Shown here: positions 8,587 through 14,814 of the stretch, one piece after another | Layout: each line of letters starts with the position of its first letter | Numbering within the stretch: position 1 is the stretch's first letter | DNA from: an uncultured Desulfobacterales bacterium | GTDB lineage: Bacteria > Desulfobacterota > Desulfobacteria > Desulfobacterales > JAFDCJ01 | Direction: 5' to 3' | Assembly: GCA_945787595.1 (NCBI GenBank) | Contig: CALZJV010000089.1 | Location: forward strand, 1,405-19,434 | DNA: 18,030 bases | Made by a program: the position numbers and the translations under genes | The notes under the pieces: generated by a model | The model's database searches: none | Seen by the model: the letters and a program-made list of their open reading frames with translations, nothing else | Told to the model about the DNA's origin: nothing

Positions 8587-8846
8587 TGGGCGATAATATT
8601 TTTTCTGGCCGAGATTGATCCTTGTGTGATCGGGGGTTCGCATTTTGGGTGGCCGTTTCATAAGGGAGTGTCCTTTTTGATTTTGTTCCAAGTGAGGAAG
8701 GGGGATCTGTAGAAATCGATTTTGCTTTTCAAAATGGAAAATTGAGAACTGTCAGAAACTGCGGTATACAGTGGAAAACCGGAAGGGATGTTGAGCTGTT
8801 TTTCGTTAGTGCAGTTCTTTTGCTAATCATTCTACTAAATTTTTAA
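8587..8846 (+). pseudogene. Possible frameshifted gene remnant with C-terminal membrane helix
   Basis: Two overlapping frames look like parts of one protein. The frame open from 8587 reads LAEIDPCVIGGSHFGWPFHK, then GVSF, and reaches a TAG at 8710. The other frame, joined around the T5 run at 8674-8678, continues DFVPSEEGGSVEIDFAFQNG and, after IQWKTGRDVEL, ends in the hydrophobic FFVSAVLLLIILLNF and TAA at 8844-8846. Neither has a proper start. The amino-acid composition looks protein-like, but I do not recognise the family; it may be chance. Confidence 0.25.
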
Positions 8847-8880
8847 TATTATATGGCTTAATTTTCATTTTTCAAATCGC

Positions 8881-8904
8881 ATTGTAACGATTATTGTAAC
8901 GATT
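8881..8904. repeat. Tandem duplication of a 12-mer
   Basis: ATTGTAACGATT occurs twice in direct succession (8881-8892 and 8893-8904) in the non-coding stretch before the tRNA terminator. No function is evident. Confidence 0.6.
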
Positions 8905-8920
8905 TTTTAAATTAGGCATG

Positions 8921-8955
8921 AAAAAAGGTCAATCTGAGAGAACTCAAATTGACCT
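8921..8955 (-). terminator. Rho-independent terminator of the tRNA-Ser unit
   Basis: Read on the minus strand, AGGTCAAT and TGAG pair with CTCA and ATTGACCT around a short loop, with one internal mismatch, and a run of six U follows. It lies 14 nt after the CCA end of tRNA-Ser(GCU), right where the minus-strand tRNA transcript should end. Confidence 0.8.
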
Positions 8956-8968
8956 AATCCCTTTAAAA

Positions 8969-9061
8969 TGGCGGAGAGACAGGGATTCGAACCCTGGATG
9001 GAAGTTTCCCCCCATACTCGCTTAGCAGGCGAGCGCCTTCAGCCAGCTCGGCCATCTCTCC
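8969..9061 (-). tRNA. tRNA-Ser (anticodon GCU)
   Basis: 93 nt including an encoded CCA (8969-8971). The 7-bp acceptor stem is GGAGAGA/TCTCTCC. The T-arm contains GGTTCGAATCC, the anticodon stem is CTCGC/GCGAG, and the loop CTGCTAA gives anticodon GCT. A long variable arm (class II tRNA) fits serine. It reads AGC and AGU codons. A 33-nt piece of it recurs at 418-450. Confidence 0.97.
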
Positions 9062-9067
9062 ATGGAT

Positions 9068-9162
9068 GGTTGAATGGTTAATTGGTTGATTAGTTGAATA
9101 GTTAAAATAAGGGTTACCATCATTTTACTTATCAACGATTTAACCAATCAACAAATCAACCA
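9068..9162. repeat. Inverted arrays of a degenerate 8-bp unit between the two tRNA genes
   Basis: Left arm: GGTTGAAT, GGTTAATT, GGTTGATT, AGTTGAAT (9068-9099) plus a half unit. Right arm: ATCAACGA, TTTAACCA, ATCAACAA, ATCAACCA (9131-9162), the complementary unit. About 27 nt separate the arms, so the whole can fold as an imperfect hairpin. The same arrangement recurs at 17149-17309. Confidence 0.7.
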
Positions 9163-9166
9163 AGGT

Positions 9167-9254
9167 TGGCGGAGGGAGTAGGATTCGAACCCACGGAGGT
9201 GTGACCCTCAACGGTTTTCAAGACCGCCGCTTTCGACCACTCAGCCATCCCTCC
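9167..9254 (-). tRNA. tRNA-Ser (anticodon UGA)
   Basis: 88 nt including an encoded CCA (9167-9169). The acceptor stem is GGAGGGA/TCCCTCC, the T-arm contains GGTTCGAATCC, and the anticodon stem GCGGT/ACCGT encloses the loop CTTGAAA with anticodon TGA. A long variable arm makes it a class II serine tRNA, reading UCA and related codons. It is the first gene of a two-tRNA minus-strand unit. Confidence 0.97.
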
Positions 9255-9269
9255 TTGTCGCAACCTAAA

Positions 9270-9298
9270 TATTTAGCATTTCATCCATAACAGGTCAA
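9270..9298 (-). promoter_or_regulatory. Sigma70 promoter of the tRNA-Ser pair
   Basis: On the minus strand, TTGACC (9298-9293), a 17-nt spacer and TAAATA (9275-9270) lie so that transcription would start about 8-9 nt before the 5' end of tRNA-Ser(UGA). Spacing and -35 box are close to consensus. Confidence 0.65.
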
Positions 9299-9313
9299 TG
9301 GTTTTGTTACTTC

Positions 9314-9377
9314 ATTAAAATTCCGATATAGGGGTTAAAAATTTACAAATTTTTAACCCCTATATCGGAATTTTAAT
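9314..9377. repeat. Perfect 31-bp inverted repeat with 2-nt spacer
   Basis: 9314-9344 is the exact reverse complement of 9347-9377, separated only by AC. The arm core is CCGATATAGGGGTTAAAAA. The structure lies between the tRNA promoter and the promoter of the acidic protein gene. No U-run follows on either strand, so it is not a textbook terminator. It could act as a bidirectional transcription barrier or a cruciform, or be a protein-binding palindrome. Confidence 0.9.
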
Positions 9378-9385
9378 ATTTGTTT

Positions 9386-9414
9386 TTGACAGTTGACAGG
9401 ATTGTTTTTATATG
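9386..9414 (+). promoter_or_regulatory. Probable sigma70 promoter of the acidic protein gene
   Basis: TTGACA (9386-9391), a 17-nt spacer and TATATG (9409-9414). A second TTGACA follows at once (9393-9398), giving a TTGACAG direct repeat. The start codon lies 45 nt further on. Confidence 0.5.
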
Positions 9415-9458
9415 ATTTCAAAAAGCGCTAAATTAATATCTACAGGAGGAATGCAACC

Positions 9459-9908
9459 ATGAAACAGAAATATTTAATCATCAATGACAAAGAAAATAAG
9501 CAGTTCAAAATTCAGGAATTTGCTGAGCTGAATAAAGAGACGCTGTCACTGCTGTGTGAAGAAGCCTATGATTACAAAACCATTAAATCCGCTATTTCAA
9601 CTGGAAAAGATGCGCTGATTTCTACTTTGAGAACTAACAATTTATATCCTCCCGGGATTTATGCTGAAAAAATTGCCTCCTCAATAGTTCAGCTGTATAA
9701 ATCAAAAGACGAAGAATCGGTGGAGTTATTTTTCGACGATATTAATCTGTTAGGCAAAAAACGCCGATCTTCCGCAATCAGCGAGCAAATCGAAGACGAC
9801 TCAGCCGACCTCGATGAAATGTTGGAAGACGATTTAGGTAATAATTTTCCAGAAAAAAATGGGCTCAAAAAAATTGAGTCGTCGCTGAAAATTGAAGATG
9901 ACGATTAG
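9459..9908 (+). CDS. Small acidic protein of unknown function
   Basis: 149 residues with a clear ribosome site (ACAGGAGGA, 9 nt before the ATG) and a plausible promoter, so it is very likely expressed. No domain is recognised. The N-terminal 100 residues look globular and mostly helical (KQFKIQEFAELNKETLSLLCEE and similar exceed any short motif; key points are a single Cys in LLCEEAYDY and a LYPPGIYAEKIASSIVQLY block). The C-terminal third is very acidic and probably disordered: EQIEDDSADLDEMLEDDLG and a final IEDDD. No signal peptide or membrane segment. It stands alone between the palindrome and the MITE. An acidic tail of this kind can serve protein-protein or nucleic-acid-mimic roles, but that is speculation. 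Confidence 0.75.
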   Translation: MKQKYLIINDKENKQFKIQEFAELNKETLSLLCEEAYDYKTIKSAISTGKDALISTLRTNNLYPPGIYAEKIASSIVQLYKSKDEESVELFFDDINLLGKKRRSSAISEQIEDDSADLDEMLEDDLGNNFPEKNGLKKIESSLKIEDDD

Positions 9909-9976
9909 GTCGATATCAATGATGGCGACTAGACTTTGGCTTCTACGATTTACCCAATTAAATTTGTTGAATAAAT

Positions 9977-10252
9977 GAGGGGTCGGGGAGTTTCTCAAAG
10001 CCGACCCGCTGCATGGATAATCACCACCGAAACCGCATGAACTCTACCTTAAGGCATCGTAATGAATGAACAGTAATTAAAATGAAAACGGAAAATCGAG
10101 TGCCATGCCGGGATTAGATGTTAAATAAAAGCCGCAGTGCAAAGCTGTTCATCCCTAACGATCCCTAATGGTCTCAGACAGCATCCGATTTCGGTGGCGA
10201 TCATCCACCCCGCTATAATCATTGGCTTGTGCTGGAAACTCCCCGACCCTTC
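9977..10252 (+). mobile_element. MITE copy A, 276 bp
   Basis: Bounded by terminal inverted repeats, GAGGGGTCGGGGAGTTT at the left and its complement at the right with one mismatch (CCCTTC end). Flanked by the near-perfect 8-bp duplication GAATAAAT (9969-9976) and AAATAAAT (10253-10260). No coding capacity. The two halves also resemble each other as inverted arms of about 100 nt (for example CACCGAAACCGCATG against CGGATGCTG-side sequence). Its length equals copy B exactly, with about 86% identity counted by eye to the reverse complement of copy B. Confidence 0.85.
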
Positions 10253-10260
10253 AAATAAAT

Positions 10261-10732
10261 AAAATTTCAATTTATGTAAGATGGAAACCCCTGGAAAAGA
10301 GGTGAATCCAAAGCTTCAATGGCCGTTTCTGATCGGAACAAGAATCCATTCAGGCTAAAATCTGCTTGACTTATCAAATATTTTAACATAATCGGAATAA
10401 ACGCGATTTAGTGGTACTGAGATTCCCAAATAATTAAAGTTGTCTGCATTTAATTTTTTCAAATCATTTTGCCTGCCTTTCCTCAAATTATTATGTACAA
10501 AATAAAACATAAATTTATTTCAATACTATACTAAATAAATATGCAACAATCGCTCAAAAATCTGAATAACCAAAACTGGCGCAGTCGAAACCAAACGGGC
10601 AAAATTTAAAATATATATTTTTTGATTTGGCAGCCTTTACGACACGCAATTACGGCTATTTCGAGATTAATTCGCTTTACCTAATTTCTGACTATGTCAA
10701 ACTTGAATCACGATCACGACAAGGAGGTGCAA
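10261..10732. other. Leader region of the hydrogenase operon
   Basis: 472 nt of AT-rich sequence between MITE copy A and hynB. A possible sigma70 promoter is TTGACT (10366-10371) with ATAATC (10388-10393), spacer 16, but the match is modest. I looked for a -24/-12 promoter; TGGCAG near 10629 lacks the TTGC partner. No operator could be assigned. Confidence 0.4.
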
Positions 10733-11674
10733 ATGGAAAACGAAAAGGCTTTTTATGAAAGGCTGGAGAGCAAAGGGGTCTCCAGGCGGGAATTCATGAA
10801 GTTTTGTACCTACCTCACCGCGACCATGGGGCTTTCATCATCCTTTATCCCCAAAGTGGCGGAGGTATTTGCAGCGCCGGCCCAGCGACCCCCGGTCATC
10901 TGGCTTCACTTCGGTGAGTGCACGGGTTGCTCGGAAGCATTTTTAAGAAGCCAGTATCCTTACGCGGATGATCTGGTTCTTGAGCTTCTATCGGTGGAGT
11001 ATCATGAGACCATCATGGCGGCGGCCGGACAGCAGGCTGAGGAGCAACTCCAAGCGGCGGCAAAAAAGTATGATGGGAAATTTATCTGCGTTGTGGAAGG
11101 CGCCATAGCTACCAAGTATAATGGAGGCTATGGAAAAATCGGGGGGCGAACATTTCTGGAAATCGGCAAAGACATCTGCTCCAAGGCAGCGGGTGTGATT
11201 TGCATCGGTTCCTGTTCCTCGTTTGGAAACATACAGGCTGCAGCACCGAATCCCGGCGGCTACAAGGGTGTTGGAGAAGCTTTGGGGATAAAGACCGTGA
11301 ATATTGCCGGGTGTCCGCCGAATCCGGTCAATTTTGTGGGGACCGTTGTCAACTATCTTCTGCTTGGCAAACTTCCGGCACTGGACGGCCTGGGCCGGCC
11401 CCTGTTTGCCTATGGCAAAACCATCCACGATCAATGTCCGCGGCGGTCTCATTTCGAAAATGATGAGTTTATCGAAGCGTTTGGTTCCGAAGAAGCGGCG
11501 GCGGGTTATTGCCTTTACAAAATGGGATGTCGCGGACCGGAAACGTACAATAACTGCCCGATTGCCAAATTCAACGACGGCACCAGCTGGCCGATCGAAG
11601 CAGGGGCGCCCTGTATCGGCTGCAGCGAACCGGGTTTCTGGGATAAATTCACGCCCTTTTATGAGGAATTTTAA
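10733..11674 (+). CDS. hynB: Periplasmic [NiFe] hydrogenase small subunit
   Basis: 313 residues from ATG at 10733, chosen because AAGGAGGT lies 5-6 nt upstream; ATG at 10694 in frame has no such site. It carries electrons between the NiFe site and outside partners through three Fe-S clusters. Tat signal SRREFMKF (residues 17-24) plus hydrophobic stretch ending near AAPA: folded export with the large subunit. Proximal cluster: ECTGC (C63, C66) with GSCSSFG and GCPPNP. Distal cluster: HDQC with two later Cys (GYC, GC). Medial cluster: NNCPIAKF and PCIGC. Between these, SWPIEAG keeps the Pro found in [3Fe-4S] enzymes such as D. gigas, where [NiFeSe] enzymes have Cys. First gene of a two-gene operon; 57 nt to hynA. 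Confidence 0.95.
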   Translation: MENEKAFYERLESKGVSRREFMKFCTYLTATMGLSSSFIPKVAEVFAAPAQRPPVIWLHFGECTGCSEAFLRSQYPYADDLVLELLSVEYHETIMAAAGQQAEEQLQAAAKKYDGKFICVVEGAIATKYNGGYGKIGGRTFLEIGKDICSKAAGVICIGSCSSFGNIQAAAPNPGGYKGVGEALGIKTVNIAGCPPNPVNFVGTVVNYLLLGKLPALDGLGRPLFAYGKTIHDQCPRRSHFENDEFIEAFGSEEAAAGYCLYKMGCRGPETYNNCPIAKFNDGTSWPIEAGAPCIGCSEPGFWDKFTPFYEEF

Positions 11675-11731
11675 TTTTCAATTTGTTGATACGAACTATA
11701 TCCTTTTTACCGAAAAAAGGGAGGAGATCAT

Positions 11732-13381
11732 ATGGCAGAAAGAATTACGATAGATCCGATCACCAGAATAGAAGGTCACCTCAGAATCGAAGTCGAGGTT
11801 TCTGGCGGCAAGGTGGTCAACGCCTGGAGCTCAGGCCAGATGTTCCGGGGTATTGAGTTGATCCTGCAGGGACGCGATCCGCGGGATGCCCATCATTTTG
11901 TACAACGCTCTTGCGGGGTCTGAACTTACACCCATGCTCTGTCCTCGGTGAGGGCAGTCGATGACGCCGTCGGTGTCAAGATTCCTAAAAATGCAAGAAT
12001 TGTGCGCAACCTACTCATGGGTGCCCAATTCCAGCACGATCACATCGTTCATTTTTATCATTTGCATGCGCTGGACTGGGTAGACATTGTCAGTGCACTT
12101 GCAGCAGATCCAAAGAAAACCGCTGCTTTGTCGGACAATGTCAGTAATGCTCCCCAGGGGGGAAGCGCGTATTTTAAAAGTGTTCAGCAACGGCTTCAAA
12201 CCTTTGTCGACAGCGGCCAGCTCGGTCCGTTTTCGAATGCCTATTGGGGACATTCCGCTTACAAGCTGCCGCGCGAAGCAAATCTGATGGCTGCTGCACA
12301 CTATATTGAAGCGTTGCGGCTGCAAGCCAGGGCCGCCCGGATGCATGCCATATTCGGCGGCAAAAACCCGCATCCTCAGTCCCTGGTTGTCGGTGGAGTA
12401 ACCTGTGTCAGAGACTTGACCCCTGACCGTATCGCCGAATTTCTCTACATCACCAAAGAAACGCAAAATTTTATTAAAAACGTATACGTCCCCGATCTGT
12501 TGGCGGTGGCTTCCTTTTACAAAGACTGGGGCGCGATCGGTGGAACCACGAATTTTCTGGCCTGGGGTGAATTCCCGGAATCCGATAAGGAACCGGAAAG
12601 TCTGTTTATGCCCAGAGGCGTGATCATGAACCGGAATCTTGGTGGGGTCAAGATGGCGGATCAGGCCAATGTGACCGAAAACGTGGCACGCGCCTGGTAC
12701 GAAGATGGTGCCGACCTGCATCCCTACAAGGGTGAGACCAAACCCTTGCAGGAGGATCCGAAATATAGGCCGGGCGACGGCAAATACTCCTGGTTCAAGG
12801 CACCGCGCTACGAGGGCGAGCCTTGTGAGGTCGGTCCACTCACACGGGTGCTGGTGGCCTATGCCAAGGGGCATAAAGTGATCAAACCCATCGTGGATAG
12901 CGTCCTGAAAACCCTCGGTGTTCCGGCTTCTGCGCTGTTTTCTACCTTGGGCCGAACGGCGGCCAGAGGCATTGAAGCCCTGGCCATCGGTGAACGTAAT
13001 CAAATGTGGGTAATGGAACTGGTTGAAAACCTTAAAAGCGGTGACACCAAAACTTACCAGCCATATGAAATGCCGGACAGCGCCATGGGTGTGGGCCTCA
13101 ATGATGTTCCCCGGGGGTCGCTCGGTCACTGGATTCAGATTGAAGACAAAAAGATCAAAAACTACCAGTACGTGGTGCCGTCAACCTGGAATTTAGGCCC
13201 GCGAGATGCCGCCGGCAAGCTGGGACCGGTGGAAGAGTCTTTGATCGGCACGCCGGTGGAGGATCCCAAAAAACCGCTTGAAATCCTGCGAACGGTTCAT
13301 TCTTTTGATCCCTGCATTGCCTGCGGTGTTCATGTCATCGATCCGGATTCCAACCAGGTATATAAGATCAAGGCATTGTAA
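11732..13381 (+). CDS. hynA: [NiFe] hydrogenase large subunit with in-frame UGA (predicted selenocysteine 64)
   Basis: 549 residues if UGA at 11921-11923 is read through; otherwise a 63-residue stub. GGGAGGAGAT precedes the ATG. The protein holds the NiFe(CN)2CO site that splits or forms H2 in the periplasm, exported with HynB. N-terminal ligand motif is QRSCGV-U-TYTHAL, with C61 and the UGA exactly where family members have the second Cys (D. gigas Cys68, a bridging ligand). C-terminal motif DPCIACGVH keeps both Cys (C528, C531); C528 is where [NiFeSe] enzymes carry Sec. After His534 comes a 15-residue tail to be cut by the protease. The reading frame is intact over 485 codons after the UGA with strong similarity throughout ([30 protein letters not shown]). 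A SECIS-like hairpin follows the UGA. A simple nonsense mutation (TGC/TGT to TGA) is the alternative. Confidence 0.93.
11939..11957 (+). promoter_or_regulatory. Putative bacterial SECIS hairpin after the hynA UGA
   Basis: CTGTCCTC (11939-11946), loop GGT (11947-11949), GAGGGCAG (11950-11957). All eight positions pair, one as U-G. The GGU loop lies 24-26 nt after the UGA, inside the 16-37 nt window known for bacterial SECIS elements, whose apical loop characteristically offers GG/GU to SelB. It lies within the coding sequence, as bacterial elements do. Confidence 0.75.
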
Positions 13382-13395
13382 TTACTGTTTAAATC

Positions 13396-13434
13396 CCACA
13401 GCCTCCTGACCTTAAGGGAGGCTGTGGTTTTTTT
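13396..13434 (+). terminator. Rho-independent terminator of hynBA
   Basis: CCACAGCCTCC (13396-13406) pairs perfectly with GGAGGCTGTGG (13417-13427) and is followed by seven T (13428-13434). It begins 15 nt after the hynA stop, so hynBA is a closed two-gene transcript. Confidence 0.92.
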
Positions 13435-13516
13435 GGAGCATTGACTTTTCATACCGATCCAAGCTAGGATCCCGTTCCGGATTAATTTTCCAGGAAAAAT
13501 TAGAACGTAATTACTT

Positions 13517-13792
13517 GAGGGGTCGGGGAGTTTTCAGCACAAACCTTTAATTATAACGGAGGGGATGATCGCCACCGAAAGCGGATGCTGTCTGAGACCA
13601 TTAGGGATCGTTATGAATGAACAGCTTTTATGCTGCGGCTTTTCTTAACAGTCAATCCTGGAATTGCACGCAATACTCTGTTTTCATTTAGATTACTGTT
13701 CACTCATTACGATGCCTTAGGGTCGAGTTCATGCGGTTTCGGTGACGATTATCCATGCAGCGGGTCGGCTTTGAAAAACTCCCCGACCCCTC
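13517..13792 (-). mobile_element. MITE copy B, 276 bp, with perfect 8-bp target duplication
   Basis: Perfect 17-bp terminal inverted repeats GAGGGGTCGGGGAGTTT, flanked by exact AATTACTT duplications (13509-13516 and 13793-13800). It is oriented opposite to copy A. There is no transposase: frames inside it are short and only extend the hydrogenase protease frame artificially to 13630. Both halves form long imperfect inverted arms. The transposase family that moves it cannot be named from an 8-bp duplication alone. Confidence 0.92.
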
Positions 13793-13806
13793 AATTACTT
13801 AAACAT

Positions 13807-14328
13807 ATGAATGCAACCGACAGAAATCCCTTTGACGAAATCTATGCCGCCGCCGTTATGGTTCTGGGCATCGGCTGTATCCTTTATTCCGATGAAGGCT
13901 TCGGCGTGCGGGTGGTTGAAGCGATGGAAGCGCGCTACCAATTTTCTGATAATGTCCTGCTCGTCGATGGTGGTGTCCTCGGTATCAATTTGCTGGGGGT
14001 GATTACAAAGCCGGACCATTTAATCGTTGTGGATGCGATTCGCAACCAGGGAAAGCCCGGTGATTTGTACCGGTTGGAAGCGGATCAAATTCCCGCTAGA
14101 ATCCGGGCCAAGAATTCTTTGCACCAGGTAGATTTTCTTGAGGCCCTGACCTTGTGCCAGGCCCTCGATAAGGTTCCGCAAACAGTGATCATCGGGGTCG
14201 AACCGCAGGACATCGAAACGCAGAGTCTCGAATTGACACCCACCATCCAGGCGCAAGTCGATCCGGTCATTGAAATGGTTTTGGCTGAGCTTGATCGTCT
14301 GGGTATGTCTTGGGATGGTGCAAATTAA
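13807..14328 (+). CDS. hybD: Hydrogenase maturation protease (HybD/HupD family)
   Basis: 173 residues from ATG at 13807. The frame is open back to 13630 but that part is MITE sequence, so it is excluded. The family clips the C-terminal tail of the large subunit after nickel is in place; HynA carries such a tail (15 residues after His534). Motifs: VLGIGCILYSDEGFGV (usual GIGN..DEG; here Cys replaces Asn, while the Ni-binding acidic residue in DEG is kept), LVDGGVLGINLLGV with the second Asp, and LHQVDFLEAL with the expected His. Cytoplasmic. No good ribosome site is visible because the MITE ends 14 nt before the ATG, so expression may rely on a transcript starting in or through the element. 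First of a run of maturation genes. Confidence 0.9.
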   Translation: MNATDRNPFDEIYAAAVMVLGIGCILYSDEGFGVRVVEAMEARYQFSDNVLLVDGGVLGINLLGVITKPDHLIVVDAIRNQGKPGDLYRLEADQIPARIRAKNSLHQVDFLEALTLCQALDKVPQTVIIGVEPQDIETQSLELTPTIQAQVDPVIEMVLAELDRLGMSWDGAN

Positions 14329-14390
14329 CCCTAAAGCGGATCATAGTTCTCATCATATATTTATTGCTCTAATCGGGTGTTAGGAGAGAA

Positions 14391-14422
14391 CAGGTTTCAG
14401 GTGTCGGGTGTCAGGTTTCAGG
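14391..14422. repeat. GGTGTCAGGTTTCAG-type simple repeat
   Basis: CAGGTTTCAG occurs twice here, around GTGTCGGGTGTC. The 15-mer GGTGTCAGGTTTCAG (14407-14421) recurs exactly at 17103-17117 after hypF. It is non-coding filler between maturation genes; function unknown. Confidence 0.6.
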
Positions 14423-14510
14423 AAGGATGATGTCACAATCAATATGTTGGCCTCTATGCGGGGAAATCGTCATCACCCGGAGGCATTCCAAGAAAAAGGA
14501 AGATCGGACA

Positions 14511-14762
14511 ATGTGTCTTGCAATCCCTTCAAAAATAACACAAATTAACAACAACATGGCAACTATCGATGTAGACGGCGTCCAAAGGGAAGCCAGTCTA
14601 TTGTTGCTCGAAGATGCCGGGGTCGGCGATTATGTCATCGTGCATGCCGGCTTTGCCATTCAAAAGATAGATGAAGCGGCGGCAATGGAAACTTTGAAAT
14701 TTTTGAAAGAGGCAGCCGCTTTTGTGGAGGGAGGCGGTAAAGGAATGACAAATGACGAATGA
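14511..14762 (+). CDS. hypC: HypC/HybG-family hydrogenase maturation chaperone
   Basis: 83 residues from ATG at 14511, preceded by AAAAAGGAAGA. The same frame opens at 14427, but the family begins with MCLAIP, whose Cys2 binds the Fe(CN)2CO precursor and HypD or the large-subunit precursor. MCLAIPSKITQI is followed by ATIDVDGVQREASLLLLEDA and GDYVIVHAGFAIQKIDEAAA, the classical small OB-fold. Cytoplasmic. The last residues, MTNDE, and the stop come from the start of a 7-bp tandem repeat (14744-14778), so the original C-terminus has been altered by repeat expansion. Lies 182 nt after the protease gene and 52 nt before hypF. Confidence 0.94.
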   Translation: MCLAIPSKITQINNNMATIDVDGVQREASLLLLEDAGVGDYVIVHAGFAIQKIDEAAAMETLKFLKEAAAFVEGGGKGMTNDE

Positions 14763-14778
14763 CGAATGGCGAATGTCG
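14744..14778 (+). repeat. Five tandem copies of a 7-bp unit overlapping the end of hypC
   Basis: Units AATGACA, AATGACG, AATGACG, AATGGCG, AATGTCG. The first copies are read as the last codons and the TGA of hypC. The unit length is not a multiple of three, so a change in copy number would move the stop codon. Confidence 0.85.
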
Positions 14779-14814
14779 CAGGGCGGAGGAGATCGAAGGT
14801 AGGCAGTTTTTGCC

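Noticed and set aside
9068..9162. CRISPR array
   Set aside because: Units are only 8 bp, degenerate and without unique spacers between them; no cas gene is nearby.
10620..10660. Sigma54 promoter upstream of hynB (TGGCAG)
   Set aside because: The required GC ten bases after GG is missing.
12011..13129. 372-codon open frame on the minus strand inside hynA
   Set aside because: It is fully antisense to a strongly conserved gene, has no ribosome site and shows no family features; long antisense frames are common in GC-rich genes.
13630..13806. Longer protease start at 13630
   Set aside because: These codons are inside MITE copy B; the family sequence begins after the ATG at 13807.
14427..14510. 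N-terminal extension of hypC
   Set aside because: HypC function needs Cys as the second residue; the MCLAIP start at 14511 fits and has its own ribosome site.
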